Program-made: the position numbers and the translations under genes
Notes under the pieces: generated by a model
Told to the model about the DNA's origin: nothing
Seen by the model: only the letters and a program-made list of their open reading frames with translations
Databases searched by the model: none
Assembly (NCBI RefSeq): GCF_900582195.1
Contig: NZ_UTHA01000019.1
Location: forward strand, 18,775 to 82,774
Direction: 5' to 3'
Source: Pseudomonas viridiflava
Lineage (GTDB): Bacteria > Pseudomonadota > Gammaproteobacteria > Pseudomonadales > Pseudomonadaceae
DNA: 64,000 nt
Part shown: in pieces, positions 8,135 through 16,301 of the stretch
Layout: every line of letters starts with the position of its first letter
Position numbering within the stretch: position 1 is the first letter of the stretch

Positions 8135-9292
8135 TTGAAGTCCGTCCTTCAGGACGAAGGTTCGATCAGGGAGAGCTTGAACAACCTGAGTGAACAATCT
8201 GCGAACCTGACGTTTGAGCTACCCGATAACACCCCCGTTGTACGACTCGGGCTGATCGCAACCCTCTACTTCAAGGAAGGCTACTCGCTGCAAAGCAAGC
8301 GCAATGTCATGCAATGCTTCACCCGATTCAAGGAAGAGTTCGGCCAGCATCTGAAGGGACAGTTCGACGACCGCTACAAGAAGCTGACAGATTCCGGATT
8401 CAGCAAAACCCAGGAAAAAATCCGCGAGTCAGGGCCAAACGAACAATACGAATGGCATATCAGCAGCGCCGCAACGGCGAACGAAGCTGCTGCGTACAGC
8501 CTGTCCGCACTGAACTCGTTCGAGGTGCATGGCGATCAAAAACGCTCATACCTGAAGATGACATTGCCCTGGAGTTTCCTGAAAGAGCCCGATGGCGTCG
8601 CGCGCTTTGAAGAATGGCTGGTTTACTTGTGCGATCAGGTTGAAGCCGAACATGGCTACGGCGGACTCTCGAGCATACTGCCCTACGACTTCGATCGTTA
8701 CATGCCCATGGAATTTCAACTGGCGCAGCAATATGTCGGTCTGGAAGTTGACTCAATGGTGCACAACTTCAAACGAGAACTGCTTGATCACATCAAAGGT
8801 GTCAACTGGTACACCATTGTAGGCACTCGATTTACCGAGCAACTGGGAGGTAAAGACGGATTACGCCACGCCTTCAGCGGACGTGGCGACGTCGAGATGC
8901 TGGATTATCAGGGCGGACTGATCATTCGCGCCGGCGCTTTACCCGAACTGGGCGCTATCCATGAACCTCTGCCCGTAACCTATGTAGCGGTGAACCGCGT
9001 TTTGAAACAGCTCCGCAATCCGAAACCCGATCAGCTGCACACTTATTCACCCTACGGTAACTGCTTCGAACAAGACAGTACCGAGCGCTGGTACGCGCGA
9101 TTCGACCAGGACGATGCGCATTCGAAAGCTCCAGCACGACTCGAGGCCGGTCAGCCTTGTAGCGCCGCGGGTTATTGGTTCAGCCCTGCACAGGCAAACT
9201 CCCGACGTTACTTCGATTTGGGGGAAATCATGCCTGGTTTCAGTGGCTCGAATTGGGGCGATACGCTTTGGTATTGGTCGGGGGAATTGTGA
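8135..9292 (+). CDS. DUF3396 type VI immunity family protein, TTG start
   Basis: The 385-residue product matches the DUF3396 family found beside T6SS effectors (KMTLPWSFLKEPDGVARFEEWLVYLC..., YMPMEFQLAQQYVGLEVDS, GVNWYTIVGTRFTEQLGG). I place the start at TTG 8135, 6 bases after the GGGGGAAG at the end of the previous gene and only 1 base after its stop codon; no ATG or GTG fits better. The in-frame extension back to 7973 would overlap PoNi for 160 bases and is rejected. Its C-terminal 45 residues repeat the PoNi tail (AAGYWFSPAQANSRRYF...WGDTLWYWSGEL). No cognate toxin is adjacent, so it may be a second immunity protein for the same effector or an orphan against other strains. Confidence 0.8.
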   Translation: MKSVLQDEGSIRESLNNLSEQSANLTFELPDNTPVVRLGLIATLYFKEGYSLQSKRNVMQCFTRFKEEFGQHLKGQFDDRYKKLTDSGFSKTQEKIRESGPNEQYEWHISSAATANEAAAYSLSALNSFEVHGDQKRSYLKMTLPWSFLKEPDGVARFEEWLVYLCDQVEAEHGYGGLSSILPYDFDRYMPMEFQLAQQYVGLEVDSMVHNFKRELLDHIKGVNWYTIVGTRFTEQLGGKDGLRHAFSGRGDVEMLDYQGGLIIRAGALPELGAIHEPLPVTYVAVNRVLKQLRNPKPDQLHTYSPYGNCFEQDSTERWYARFDQDDAHSKAPARLEAGQPCSAAGYWFSPAQANSRRYFDLGEIMPGFSGSNWGDTLWYWSGEL

Positions 9293-9298
9293 GGGGAT

Positions 9299-9745
9299 TC
9301 AGCCGAGCAATCCGGTGCTCCTTAGCAGATCCTGCAAGCCTTTCGGCACCAGAGGCGCCTGCTCGCTGAAGCTTGAGCTGTCATGCCAGCGCGCGGTGAA
9401 GGGCGCGCCGTCGCTTTCATGGCCATCGATCTGTGCGTGGTCGTATACGCCCGGATCGACAAACGTCGCGTCGTAGACCTGAACAATTTCGTGTCCCGGT
9501 TTGCCGTTGTAAACGAACAGGCTTTCGAGTGTGCCGAGCAGACGCATGTCCGTCATGGTCAGCTCCAACTCCTCCTGCACTTCACGCGCAATTGCCTCGG
9601 CGCTGGTCTCGCCAAATTCGATACCGCCGCCGACAGGCCGAAAGCAGGTTTGCAGGCTCACCGGGTCGCGAAATTCGTTAACCAGAATTTTGCCGTTGTG
9701 ATGAAAAACGCAAAGTGCGAGCGCGCGAATGCGGTGTTCGGCCAT
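9299..9745 (-). CDS. NUDIX hydrolase
   Basis: The 148-residue protein has a complete Nudix box, GGGIEFGETSAEAIAREVQEEL, with the REVQEE metal-binding core near residues 55-65. NUDIX enzymes hydrolyse nucleoside diphosphates linked to another group; the substrate here is not evident. The start MAEHRIRALAL is preferred because the protein fold begins there. A start 36 bases upstream lacks a ribosome site too, so the start is moderately sure. The gene converges on the immunity gene with a 6-base gap. Confidence 0.88.
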   Translation of the reverse strand: MAEHRIRALALCVFHHNGKILVNEFRDPVSLQTCFRPVGGGIEFGETSAEAIAREVQEELELTMTDMRLLGTLESLFVYNGKPGHEIVQVYDATFVDPGVYDHAQIDGHESDGAPFTARWHDSSSFSEQAPLVPKGLQDLLRSTGLLG

Positions 9746-9833
9746 GACTGAAGTCCATTTACAGGTGTGGGGGCGCGGCATTTAAACATGCTTTGCGCGA
9801 CACACCCGTGGACGTCACTGGAAAAGGGTCGTC

Positions 9834-9917
9834 TCAGACCGGAGAAATCGTTGCGAGCAGGCCGATCAGAATGGTCAGTGTCAGAAAGCCACCCAGAAAA
9901 ATCGCCATCTTGTTCAT
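9834..9917 (-). CDS. 27-residue single-span membrane microprotein
   Basis: A short ORF begins at ATG 9917 after a near-perfect GAGGAG site with a 6-base gap. The peptide starts MNKMAIFLGGFL, continues TLTILIGLLATIS and ends PV. It is essentially one transmembrane helix with a positively charged start, so it should insert in the inner membrane. It is too short for common gene callers. The strong ribosome site and the clean hydrophobic helix support it. Its role is unknown. It is upstream of and parallel to the NUDIX gene. Confidence 0.6.
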   Translation of the reverse strand: MNKMAIFLGGFLTLTILIGLLATISPV

Positions 9918-10050
9918 GTTGCTCTCCTCAATGCTGAGCTTGCGGTGCACCGGGCGCTTCGGGATGAAGGACTGCCGCGAGTGCCGAACCGTGGGGTTAT
10001 TTTGAGCGGATGACTGCGCTGGTAACAGAGGCAGATCCAGTGAAAAAATA

Positions 10051-10074
10051 CGGATCAGATGCGCATCTGATCCG
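10051..10074. promoter_or_regulatory. Perfect 24-bp palindrome
   Basis: The sequence CGGATCAGATGC followed by its exact reverse complement lies in the 266-base gap between the microprotein and the SnoaL-like gene. A perfect dyad this long with no loop could be an operator for a dimeric regulator. It also gives a hairpin in RNA, but no T-run follows, so a simple terminator is unlikely. Confidence 0.4.
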
Positions 10075-10183
10075 CATGGGCCATGCGCCGATATTCAGAT
10101 CGCGGCACAAGGGTTCAATTTCGGCGTGGTTGATCTAGAGTCATTGCCGTCGCGACAACAACAAGAAAAATCCTGGAGTGAAC

Positions 10184-10612
10184 ATGACCGACCTGAACCT
10201 GCAACCCAACGTCGCCGCATCGCTGGGCAAATGGCACGAAATGATCCGCACCGGCAACCTCAGCGCCCTGCCCGGCCTGCTCGACCCGCAAGCCGTGTTC
10301 CGCTCGCCGATGGCGCACACGCCATACCCGGGCGCGCCGGTGGTGTCGATGATCCTCAACACCGTGTTCGAGGTGTTTGAAGACTTCACCTATCACCGCG
10401 AACTGGCGACTGCCGATGGCTTGAATGTGATTCTGGAGTTCAGCGCCAGGGTCGGGGCGAAAGAGCTGAAAGGCATCGACATGATTCGCTTTGATGAGCA
10501 CGGCAAGATTGTCGAGTTCGAGGTGATGGTTCGCCCGTTGAGTGGACTACAGGCGTTGGGCGAAGAGATGGGTCGGCGCCTCGGCGCTTATCTGGCCAAG
10601 GCCAAGACTTAA
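10184..10612 (+). CDS. SnoaL-like / NTF2-fold protein
   Basis: The 142-residue protein has the cone-shaped NTF2 fold pattern: an N-terminal helix (VAASLGKWHEMIRTGNLSALPGLL), a DPQAVFRSPM strand, and GKIVEFEVMVRPLSGLQALGEEMGRRL at the end. Members include SnoaL-like cyclases, dehydratases and proteins of unknown role. CTGGAG 5 bases before the ATG at 10184 sets the start; a GTG 6 bases upstream is less likely. No clear active-site pair was identified, so no reaction is claimed. Confidence 0.78.
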   Translation: MTDLNLQPNVAASLGKWHEMIRTGNLSALPGLLDPQAVFRSPMAHTPYPGAPVVSMILNTVFEVFEDFTYHRELATADGLNVILEFSARVGAKELKGIDMIRFDEHGKIVEFEVMVRPLSGLQALGEEMGRRLGAYLAKAKT

Positions 10613-10797
10613 TTTTCGACCACCTCATTTAGGCATTATTGAATGCATCTGCTGAACCCACCTATGCAGAGGTTTTTTTTGAAAAGGCATCCTTGATGCG
10701 CTTTCCTGGAGGCTCCCATCGGAGCCTAGTTTGTGATGACTGAGCGAAGGCTATGTGCCATCATTCTCTATCGACAAATCAAGGATGCAGTTGCCGA

Positions 10798-11643
10798 ATG
10801 CAAGACATAATCAATCACTACGATATTCTGAAAGTTTCAGAAAGTGCACCACCTGAAGTGATAAAAGCGGCCTATAAAACGCTTTCTCAAAAGCATCATC
10901 CGGATAAAAACCCTGGTGATTCAAAAGCCGCAGAATTTATGCAAAAAATAAATGAAGCACATCATGTGCTATCTAACGCCGACCTTCGAAAAAACCATGA
11001 TGCCGAACTCGAAACTCGAAAAAAACAACTTCTGAGAGAGCAGTTTCTCAAGATGCAAGCGCACGCTCGCGCGTCTGTTAAACCACCACCATCCGCATCC
11101 GCATCCGCATCCGCATCCGCATCCGAGAAAACCAGAGAACCCCGTTCGGCCTCGATTCTTTACAGTTCCTCCTATGTAAAACTTGACCCTCATAATATTA
11201 AGAAAACATCAGCTTTAATTATGATTCCTCTGCGCGCCGCCAAGCATGCACGACGTCATTTGCTCCCTTATTTATTAGTTACAACCGCCGCAGCCTTCGC
11301 TACCTACCTGTTCAATAGCAAACCTGGACAAAATATTAGCACAGCGGAATACTCAGTTAGCAAGGCAAAACCCACAACAAACAACCAATTCAATTCAGCA
11401 GCTTCTAGTCCAATAAAAAATAGCAAACCTCCTTCCAGCCGTTCAATTCCGAAACCTGAAAAAATTAAAAATCAACAACACCTTGTAAAATACAAACCAA
11501 ACGTTCTCATCGAAAACACTTCAAAAACCATACTAAAAAATCAGCGATACCTCCAAGAAAGAAATCGCACAAGTATCAGTTCTCAAAAGGAAAAAGCAAG
11601 CATAGAAAATATTGTCGAGTGGCCGTCTAGAAACGACAATTAA
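10798..11643 (+). CDS. Membrane-anchored J-domain (DnaJ-like) protein
   Basis: Residues 5-70 form a J domain (HYDILKVSESAPPEVIKAAYKTLSQKHHPDKNP) with the HPD motif that stimulates Hsp70 ATPase. A short Ser-Ala repeat follows (about 100-110), then a single hydrophobic segment (LLPYLLVTTAAAFATYLF, about 170-190) and a basic, Asn/Ser/Lys-rich tail. No zinc-finger or CTD region of true DnaJ is present, so it is a class III J-protein that would recruit DnaK to a specific client, perhaps at the membrane. An upstream in-frame ATG at 10753 is possible. The DNA is AT-rich and rich in AAA and AAT codons, unlike its neighbours, which indicates transfer. It is followed by an HTH-ImmA gene and a PIN-like gene. 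Confidence 0.8.
   Translation: MQDIINHYDILKVSESAPPEVIKAAYKTLSQKHHPDKNPGDSKAAEFMQKINEAHHVLSNADLRKNHDAELETRKKQLLREQFLKMQAHARASVKPPPSASASASASASEKTREPRSASILYSSSYVKLDPHNIKKTSALIMIPLRAAKHARRHLLPYLLVTTAAAFATYLFNSKPGQNISTAEYSVSKAKPTTNNQFNSAASSPIKNSKPPSSRSIPKPEKIKNQQHLVKYKPNVLIENTSKTILKNQRYLQERNRTSISSQKEKASIENIVEWPSRNDN
11091..11125 (+). repeat. Hexanucleotide ATCCGC tandem repeat within the J-domain gene
   Basis: Five exact ATCCGC units plus a partial sixth encode an alternating Ser-Ala run. Copy-number changes would stay in frame, so they would alter linker length rather than switch the gene off. Confidence 0.85.
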
Positions 11644-11701
11644 TCACCTATGCCTGAAGACCTCTTACATCCAGCACACCAAACAAAAAGAGGCAAATCG
11701 A

Positions 11702-12824
11702 ATGAATGTTGACTTAACACTAATTAGCGAACGATTAAAAAACAGCAGAGAAAACCTTGAGTATAGCCTCTCCGAAGTTAGCAATGCGTGCGGCATCGCA
11801 AGCGAACGATTGACGGAATTAGAACTCGGTTCGTCTGCACCAACGGGTGATGAAATTTTGATACTCGCATCTTTGTACAAATGCGACTTTCTACAGCTAC
11901 TTGATGAAAAGCGCCCCGCGCCTTCCTCCCTTACGGAAATTCTATTTCGCCGTTTCGGAAATACTTTCAACAAGCAAGATCGCCGTTCCATACAAGAATT
12001 TTTATATTTTTGTCAATGTGAAAATGAATTGGAGACAATTCTAAAAAGAAAAAAGACAAAACCAAACTTTATTCGGAGCAGATGCTGCCAGCTGGCTAAG
12101 AAAGTATTTAGGGATTCCCTCCAACAGCGTACAACGAGATATTTACTCTGACTTCAGAGACATTGGGATACATATTTTTCGCCGAAAACTGAGCAACAGT
12201 GAAATTTCCGGACTATATATACAAGATCCTATAGCGGGACATTGCATCCTAATAAATTATAATGAAGACATCTATCGCCAGCGCTTCTCGGTAGCTCACG
12301 AAGTAGCCCACTCTATTTTTGACTCCAAAGAAAAGGTCAGAGTCACTTACGATATTGGCAGCACAAAGTATTCAAAAAAAGACCTTATTGAGATTCGAGC
12401 CAACAGCTTTGCCTCAAACTACCTAATGCCTCCAGCAATGCTAAGATCCATTTCTCACTGGGACCAAAACACCATAGTACATTGGGCTCAACAGTTCCGA
12501 GTTAGTACTTCTGCGCTCTCAAAAGCATTAAAAGACGAAGGCATTATCACTCCACAACAAGCAGACGCGCTAAAAATCGCCAGAGTGGCAAACTCAGAAA
12601 AAGTCGACCCTGAAGCGCCTCAAAACTTAACAAAACTACAACGAGAGAGAAGAACAAATTTATTAGAAAAAGGACTATCAGACTACTATGTATCTCTATG
12701 TTGCGAAGCACATGAAAATAACTTCATCAGCACCCATCGCTTGTGTGAACTACTCGGAGTAGAGCTTCAAGATCTTTCTGAAATTGGAAAATTATTTGGA
12801 TGGACTATCAAGCATGGCTTTTGA
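11702..12824 (+). pseudogene. HTH (XRE) - ImmA/IrrE metallopeptidase regulator, frameshifted
   Basis: The first part (from ATG 11702, after AGAGG) encodes an XRE-type helix-turn-helix (ISERLKNSRENLEYSLSEVSNACGIASERLTELE). It ends at 12151 in the reading frame as given. In the +1 frame from about 12072 the expected continuation appears (GADAASWLRKYLGIPS..., then RFSVAHEVAHSIFD with the zinc motif HExxH) and runs to 12824. Removing one base near 12071 joins the halves into a protein of about 373 residues, the usual layout for antitoxin-type COG2856 regulators. So the gene is either broken by a single insertion or carries a sequence error. The HTH half might still act as a repressor, and the second half lacks an obvious start. 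The following PIN gene overlaps its end by 11 bases. Confidence 0.75.
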
Positions 12825-13416
12825 CCCGAGGAATTTCTCTAAATTAGTAGCTGTCGACACTTGCTCCATATGGAACATACTATCCGCAAAAAAACTGAGT
12901 CTAGCGGCATTTTCATCTGGCGTGCACTTTATAATTACTCCAATGGTAAATTATGAATGCCTATACAAAACAAGAAAACAACCAACCAAGGAACAAGACC
13001 AACTGAAAGAGCGCTTAAATTTAGCATTATTAAAAAACCAGATATCTATTCAACACTGCGACCTTAGGGATCTGATTACAATCGCCCTTAAAGCTCCCAA
13101 AAAATTGAGCAGCGGAGAGCTATCATGCATAGCGATGTCATACAATCTATCTACTATTGCGGTTATGACAGATGAGAAATTGGCTCGAAAATTTTCCGAA
13201 GACACTTTAGCTCTACGAGTAGAAACTACGCCAAAACTATACGGATGGCTTCATTACAACTTAAAGCTCAACGATACAGACCACACCGACATTATTAAAG
13301 AGCATGAGTCATTTGAAAGACGTCCTTTGACAAGATACTTTAATGAAGCTTATGAGACTGCACTTCAATACCGTATAACTCCGCTGCACTTCACAAATCC
13401 TCAACAGGGGATATAA
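12814..13416 (+). CDS. PIN-like RNase domain protein, probable toxin
   Basis: The 200-residue protein starts with KLVAVDTCSIWNIL (Asp15) and has NYECLYK, LSSGELSCIAMSY and VMTDEKLARKF further on. These acidic residues at PIN-like spacing fit a magnesium-dependent RNase. PIN toxins cleave tRNA, rRNA or mRNA and are held in check by a co-encoded antitoxin. Here it overlaps the end of the HTH-ImmA gene, an arrangement known for COG2856-linked toxin-antitoxin pairs. A TTG start 30 bases upstream is possible. The gene is AT-rich like the rest of the island. With the upstream gene frameshifted, either the toxin is tolerated or the frameshift is not real. Confidence 0.7.
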   Translation: MAFDPRNFSKLVAVDTCSIWNILSAKKLSLAAFSSGVHFIITPMVNYECLYKTRKQPTKEQDQLKERLNLALLKNQISIQHCDLRDLITIALKAPKKLSSGELSCIAMSYNLSTIAVMTDEKLARKFSEDTLALRVETTPKLYGWLHYNLKLNDTDHTDIIKEHESFERRPLTRYFNEAYETALQYRITPLHFTNPQQGI

Positions 13417-13530
13417 AAAACCTTTTTTCACTCTACAATTTACATTTTCCGGACATGCCCACTCCTGCTGTGCAGTCAAGTCGGAGGATCCTATCCAGAG
13501 TTACCGTCGAATTGATTATCCGTCTACCAC

Positions 13531-13567
13531 AAAAAAGCCCACTGACCGTCGCCGGTTCAGTGGGCTT
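13531..13567 (-). terminator. Rho-independent terminator of mqo
   Basis: An AGCCCACTGA / TCAGTGGGCT stem with a short loop is followed on the minus strand by a T-run, 19 bases after the mqo stop codon. A smaller T-run on the other side could also help to stop transcription from the PIN gene. Confidence 0.88.
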
Positions 13568-13585
13568 TGTGTCTCTGGCAGCTAG

Positions 13586-15250
13586 TTACAGCGCCATGTC
13601 ACGTGCAGCGTTTTCCTTCGGAGCTTCAGCTTTTTCAGCTGCAGGTGCAGCCGGAGCAGCCGGAGCAGCCGGAGCCGCAACCTGACCAATCACCGGAGGC
13701 GTCGGCAGTTCGAGGATCTTGGCGGTGTAAGCCCACTCTGCAGCCACTTTGGCTGGATCGCTGTTCAGCTGAGTGCCGTAGCTTGGCACGATCTGGTGCA
13801 GCTTGGTTTGCCACTCAGGGGTAGCCACTTTGTCTTTGAAGACTTTCTGCAGCACGCTCAGCATGATCGGTGCAGCGGTCGACGCGCCTGGCGATGCGCC
13901 CAGCAGACCAGCGATGGAGCCGTCTTGTGCAGCAACGATTTCGGTGCCCAGTTTCAGCACGCCGCCAGCGGCTTCATCACGCTTGATGATTTGCACACGT
14001 TGGCCGGCTTGCCACAGGCGCCAGTCTTCGGCTTTGGCGTTCGGGAAGTATTCCTTCAGCGCGTTCAGACGGTCTTCATCCGACAGCATCAGTTGGCCAG
14101 CAAGGTACTCGACCAGCGGGTATTCCTTGATGCCGACCTTGGTCATAGGCCAGATGTTGTGGGTGGTGGTGCTGGTCAGCAGGTCCAGGTACGAACCTTC
14201 TTTGAGGAACTTGGTGCTGAAGGTCGCGAATGGGCCAAACAGGATGACGCGCTTGCCGTCCAGAACACGGGTGTCCAGGTGCGGAACGGACATCGGTGGC
14301 GCGCCAACCGACGCTTTACCGTAGGCCTTGGCCAGGTGCTGTTCAGCGATGGCCGGGTTATCGGTCACCAGGAACGAGCCGCCCACCGGGAAGCCAGCGT
14401 ATTCCTTGGCTTCAGGAATGCCCGACTTCTGCAGCAGGTGCAGTGCACCGCCGCCCGCGCCGATGAAGACGAACTTGGCGTCGGTTTCGGTTTTGGTGCC
14501 GTCTTTCAGGTTTTTGTAGCTGACGCGCCAAGTGCCATCGGCATTCTTGGTGATGTCCTGCACTTCGCTCGACAGTTTCAGATCGAAGTTAGGCTTGGTC
14601 TGCAGGTACGCGGCGAACTGGCGGGTGATTTCGCCGAAGTTCATGTCGGTACCCAGCGGGCTCCAGGTGGCCGCGATTTTCTGGTTCGGGTCACGCCCTT
14701 CCATCATCAGCGGAACCCACTTCTTGATCACAGCCGGGTCTTCGGAGTACTGCATGCCGGCGAACAGCGGGCTCGCCTGCAGGGCTTCGTAGCGCTTTTT
14801 CAGGAACTTGATGTTGTCATCGCCCCACACGAAGCTCATGTGCGGAGTGGTATTGATGAACGAGCGAGGGTTCTTCAGAACGCCTTGCTGAACCTGCCAG
14901 GCCCAGAACTGACGGGAGACCTGGAACGCTTCGTTGATCTCGACGGCTTTCGGGATCGTCACGTTGCCTTTGTCGTCTTCCGGGGTGTAGTTCAGCTCGG
15001 CGAGCGCCGAGTGACCGGTACCGGCGTTGTTCCAGCCGTTGGAGCTTTCCAGGGCGACGCCGTCGAGGCGCTCGACCATTTCCATCGACCAGCTTGGCTC
15101 CAGCTCATTGATCCACACACCGAGGGTGGTGCTCATGATGCCGCCGCCGATCAGCAGAACGTCGACTTTCTTTGCTTCGTCAGCATTGGCGGATGTCATC
15201 CCCATCGCCAAAGCCAGACCCAGCAGGGCTGTGTTCACTTTTTTAAACAT
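13586..15250 (-). CDS. mqo: Malate:quinone oxidoreductase with export signal
   Basis: Mqo oxidises malate to oxaloacetate and passes electrons to quinone, replacing or supplementing NAD-malate dehydrogenase. The protein has the FAD-binding start [19 protein letters not shown] and family blocks such as [22 protein letters not shown] and [14 protein letters not shown]. Before the FAD site lies a clear Sec-type signal ([23 protein letters not shown]), so it may act outside the cytoplasmic membrane face. The C-terminus carries an unusual Ala-Pro repeat tail ([13 protein letters not shown]) and then a charged end. The ATG at 15250 follows AGGT with a normal gap; a GTG 9 bases upstream is less likely. 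It is transcribed alone and has its own terminator. Confidence 0.95.
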   Translation of the reverse strand: MFKKVNTALLGLALAMGMTSANADEAKKVDVLLIGGGIMSTTLGVWINELEPSWSMEMVERLDGVALESSNGWNNAGTGHSALAELNYTPEDDKGNVTIPKAVEINEAFQVSRQFWAWQVQQGVLKNPRSFINTTPHMSFVWGDDNIKFLKKRYEALQASPLFAGMQYSEDPAVIKKWVPLMMEGRDPNQKIAATWSPLGTDMNFGEITRQFAAYLQTKPNFDLKLSSEVQDITKNADGTWRVSYKNLKDGTKTETDAKFVFIGAGGGALHLLQKSGIPEAKEYAGFPVGGSFLVTDNPAIAEQHLAKAYGKASVGAPPMSVPHLDTRVLDGKRVILFGPFATFSTKFLKEGSYLDLLTSTTTHNIWPMTKVGIKEYPLVEYLAGQLMLSDEDRLNALKEYFPNAKAEDWRLWQAGQRVQIIKRDEAAGGVLKLGTEIVAAQDGSIAGLLGASPGASTAAPIMLSVLQKVFKDKVATPEWQTKLHQIVPSYGTQLNSDPAKVAAEWAYTAKILELPTPPVIGQVAAPAAPAAPAAPAAEKAEAPKENAARDMAL

Positions 15251-15721
15251 CTGTTGCACCTATGATAAAACGCCTTCCGCCCGCCGCTGTTATCGGTATG
15301 CGATCCGCTTTGATGACGCTCAGGCTAGCGTCGCGGATTCCGGCACACTTCAATTTTGACGGGTGGGCACACAAGGCCGACATGCTGCATCGACCTCAGT
15401 TAATGTCCCTTCTGAACTGACTTCTTATCATTATTGGCTCAGCTACTTGAGCGACAGGGATTCCGTCGGCCCGCCCAGAGGCAAGCAAACTGAATAAGGT
15501 CAAACCAAGTTGGCGCGAAGAATATCACGTCAGGGCAAACCCGCGCGTCTGTTCCCGACTTGAGAGTCTTTTTCCGCTGAGGACACTATCGGCCGACGAA
15601 GGCTGAACATGACCCCGACGATCAGCACTTTGAAGCAGTGCCCTGAATAAAGATTTTCTGCTAGGTTGTACGATGACTGACAAAGGCAGTCATCCATTTA
15701 TAACAACAAGGAAACAACCTC
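15251..15721. other. Intergenic region between mqo and a divergent NTF2-like gene
   Basis: About 470 bases hold the divergent promoters of mqo and of the gene at 15722. I see no convincing coding region, long repeat or structured RNA here. A short ORF at 15673 overlaps the next gene in another frame and is a shadow. Confidence 0.6.
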
Positions 15722-16153
15722 ATGACCAAGACCCGACTCCTGATCGGTTTTCTCTGCGCCTTCAACGGCTACGCCATGGCCGCCTCTGCCCCGGCAGAAA
15801 AGGATGTCGCCCAAGCGGTGGATCATCTGACCCAGGCGATGCTGCACAAGGACATCGCCGAACTGAACGCTCTCACTGCGCCCAACCTGACCTACGGCCA
15901 CTCCAGCGGCAAGATTCAGGACAAGAAGGAATTCATCGCTGACATCGAAACCGGCAGAAGCGCCTTCAAGACCCTCGAGATGCAGAAGCAGACCATCACC
16001 CTGTCCGGCGATACCGCACTGGTGCGCCACCATTTTTCGGCGCAGGCGTTGAAGGGGACCGAAGTCGTACCGACCGAGATCGAGAATTTCCAGATCTGGC
16101 AGAAGCAGGACGGCAAGTGGTTGCTGGTAGGGCGGCAGGCGTTCAAGTTTTGA
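15722..16153 (+). CDS. Secreted NTF2-like protein (DUF4440 type)
   Basis: The 143-residue product has a Sec signal (MTKTRLLIGFLCAFNGYAMA, cut near AMA-AS) and a SnoaL/DUF4440-type domain. The domain includes VDHLTQAMLHKDIAELNALTAPNLTYGHSSGKIQDKKEFIADI, then strands ending IWQKQDGKWLLVGRQAFKF. It should be periplasmic. AAGGA precedes the ATG by about 9 bases. Proteins of this kind often bind small molecules, but no specific function can be read. Confidence 0.8.
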   Translation: MTKTRLLIGFLCAFNGYAMAASAPAEKDVAQAVDHLTQAMLHKDIAELNALTAPNLTYGHSSGKIQDKKEFIADIETGRSAFKTLEMQKQTITLSGDTALVRHHFSAQALKGTEVVPTEIENFQIWQKQDGKWLLVGRQAFKF

Positions 16154-16195
16154 TTGTGGTGAATTTATCCAGCATTCGTGTTGGCTGAACTGACC

Positions 16196-16265
16196 TCTTC
16201 GCGAGCAAGCTCGCTCCCACAGGAGAACGCATTCCAATGAGGGAGCGAGCTTGCTCGCGAAGGCG
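16196..16265. repeat. REP pair (REPIN)
   Basis: Inverted copies of the GAGCGAGC-TGCTCGC hairpin lie between two convergent genes. Confidence 0.9.
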
Positions 16266-16301
16266 GCAGTCCAACCCGCACAAATGCGACTGACCTCACC
16301 G

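Noticed and set aside
13796..15265. Long plus-strand ORF opposite mqo
   Set aside because: Antisense shadow of a gene with unmistakable Mqo motifs and a terminator on the minus strand.
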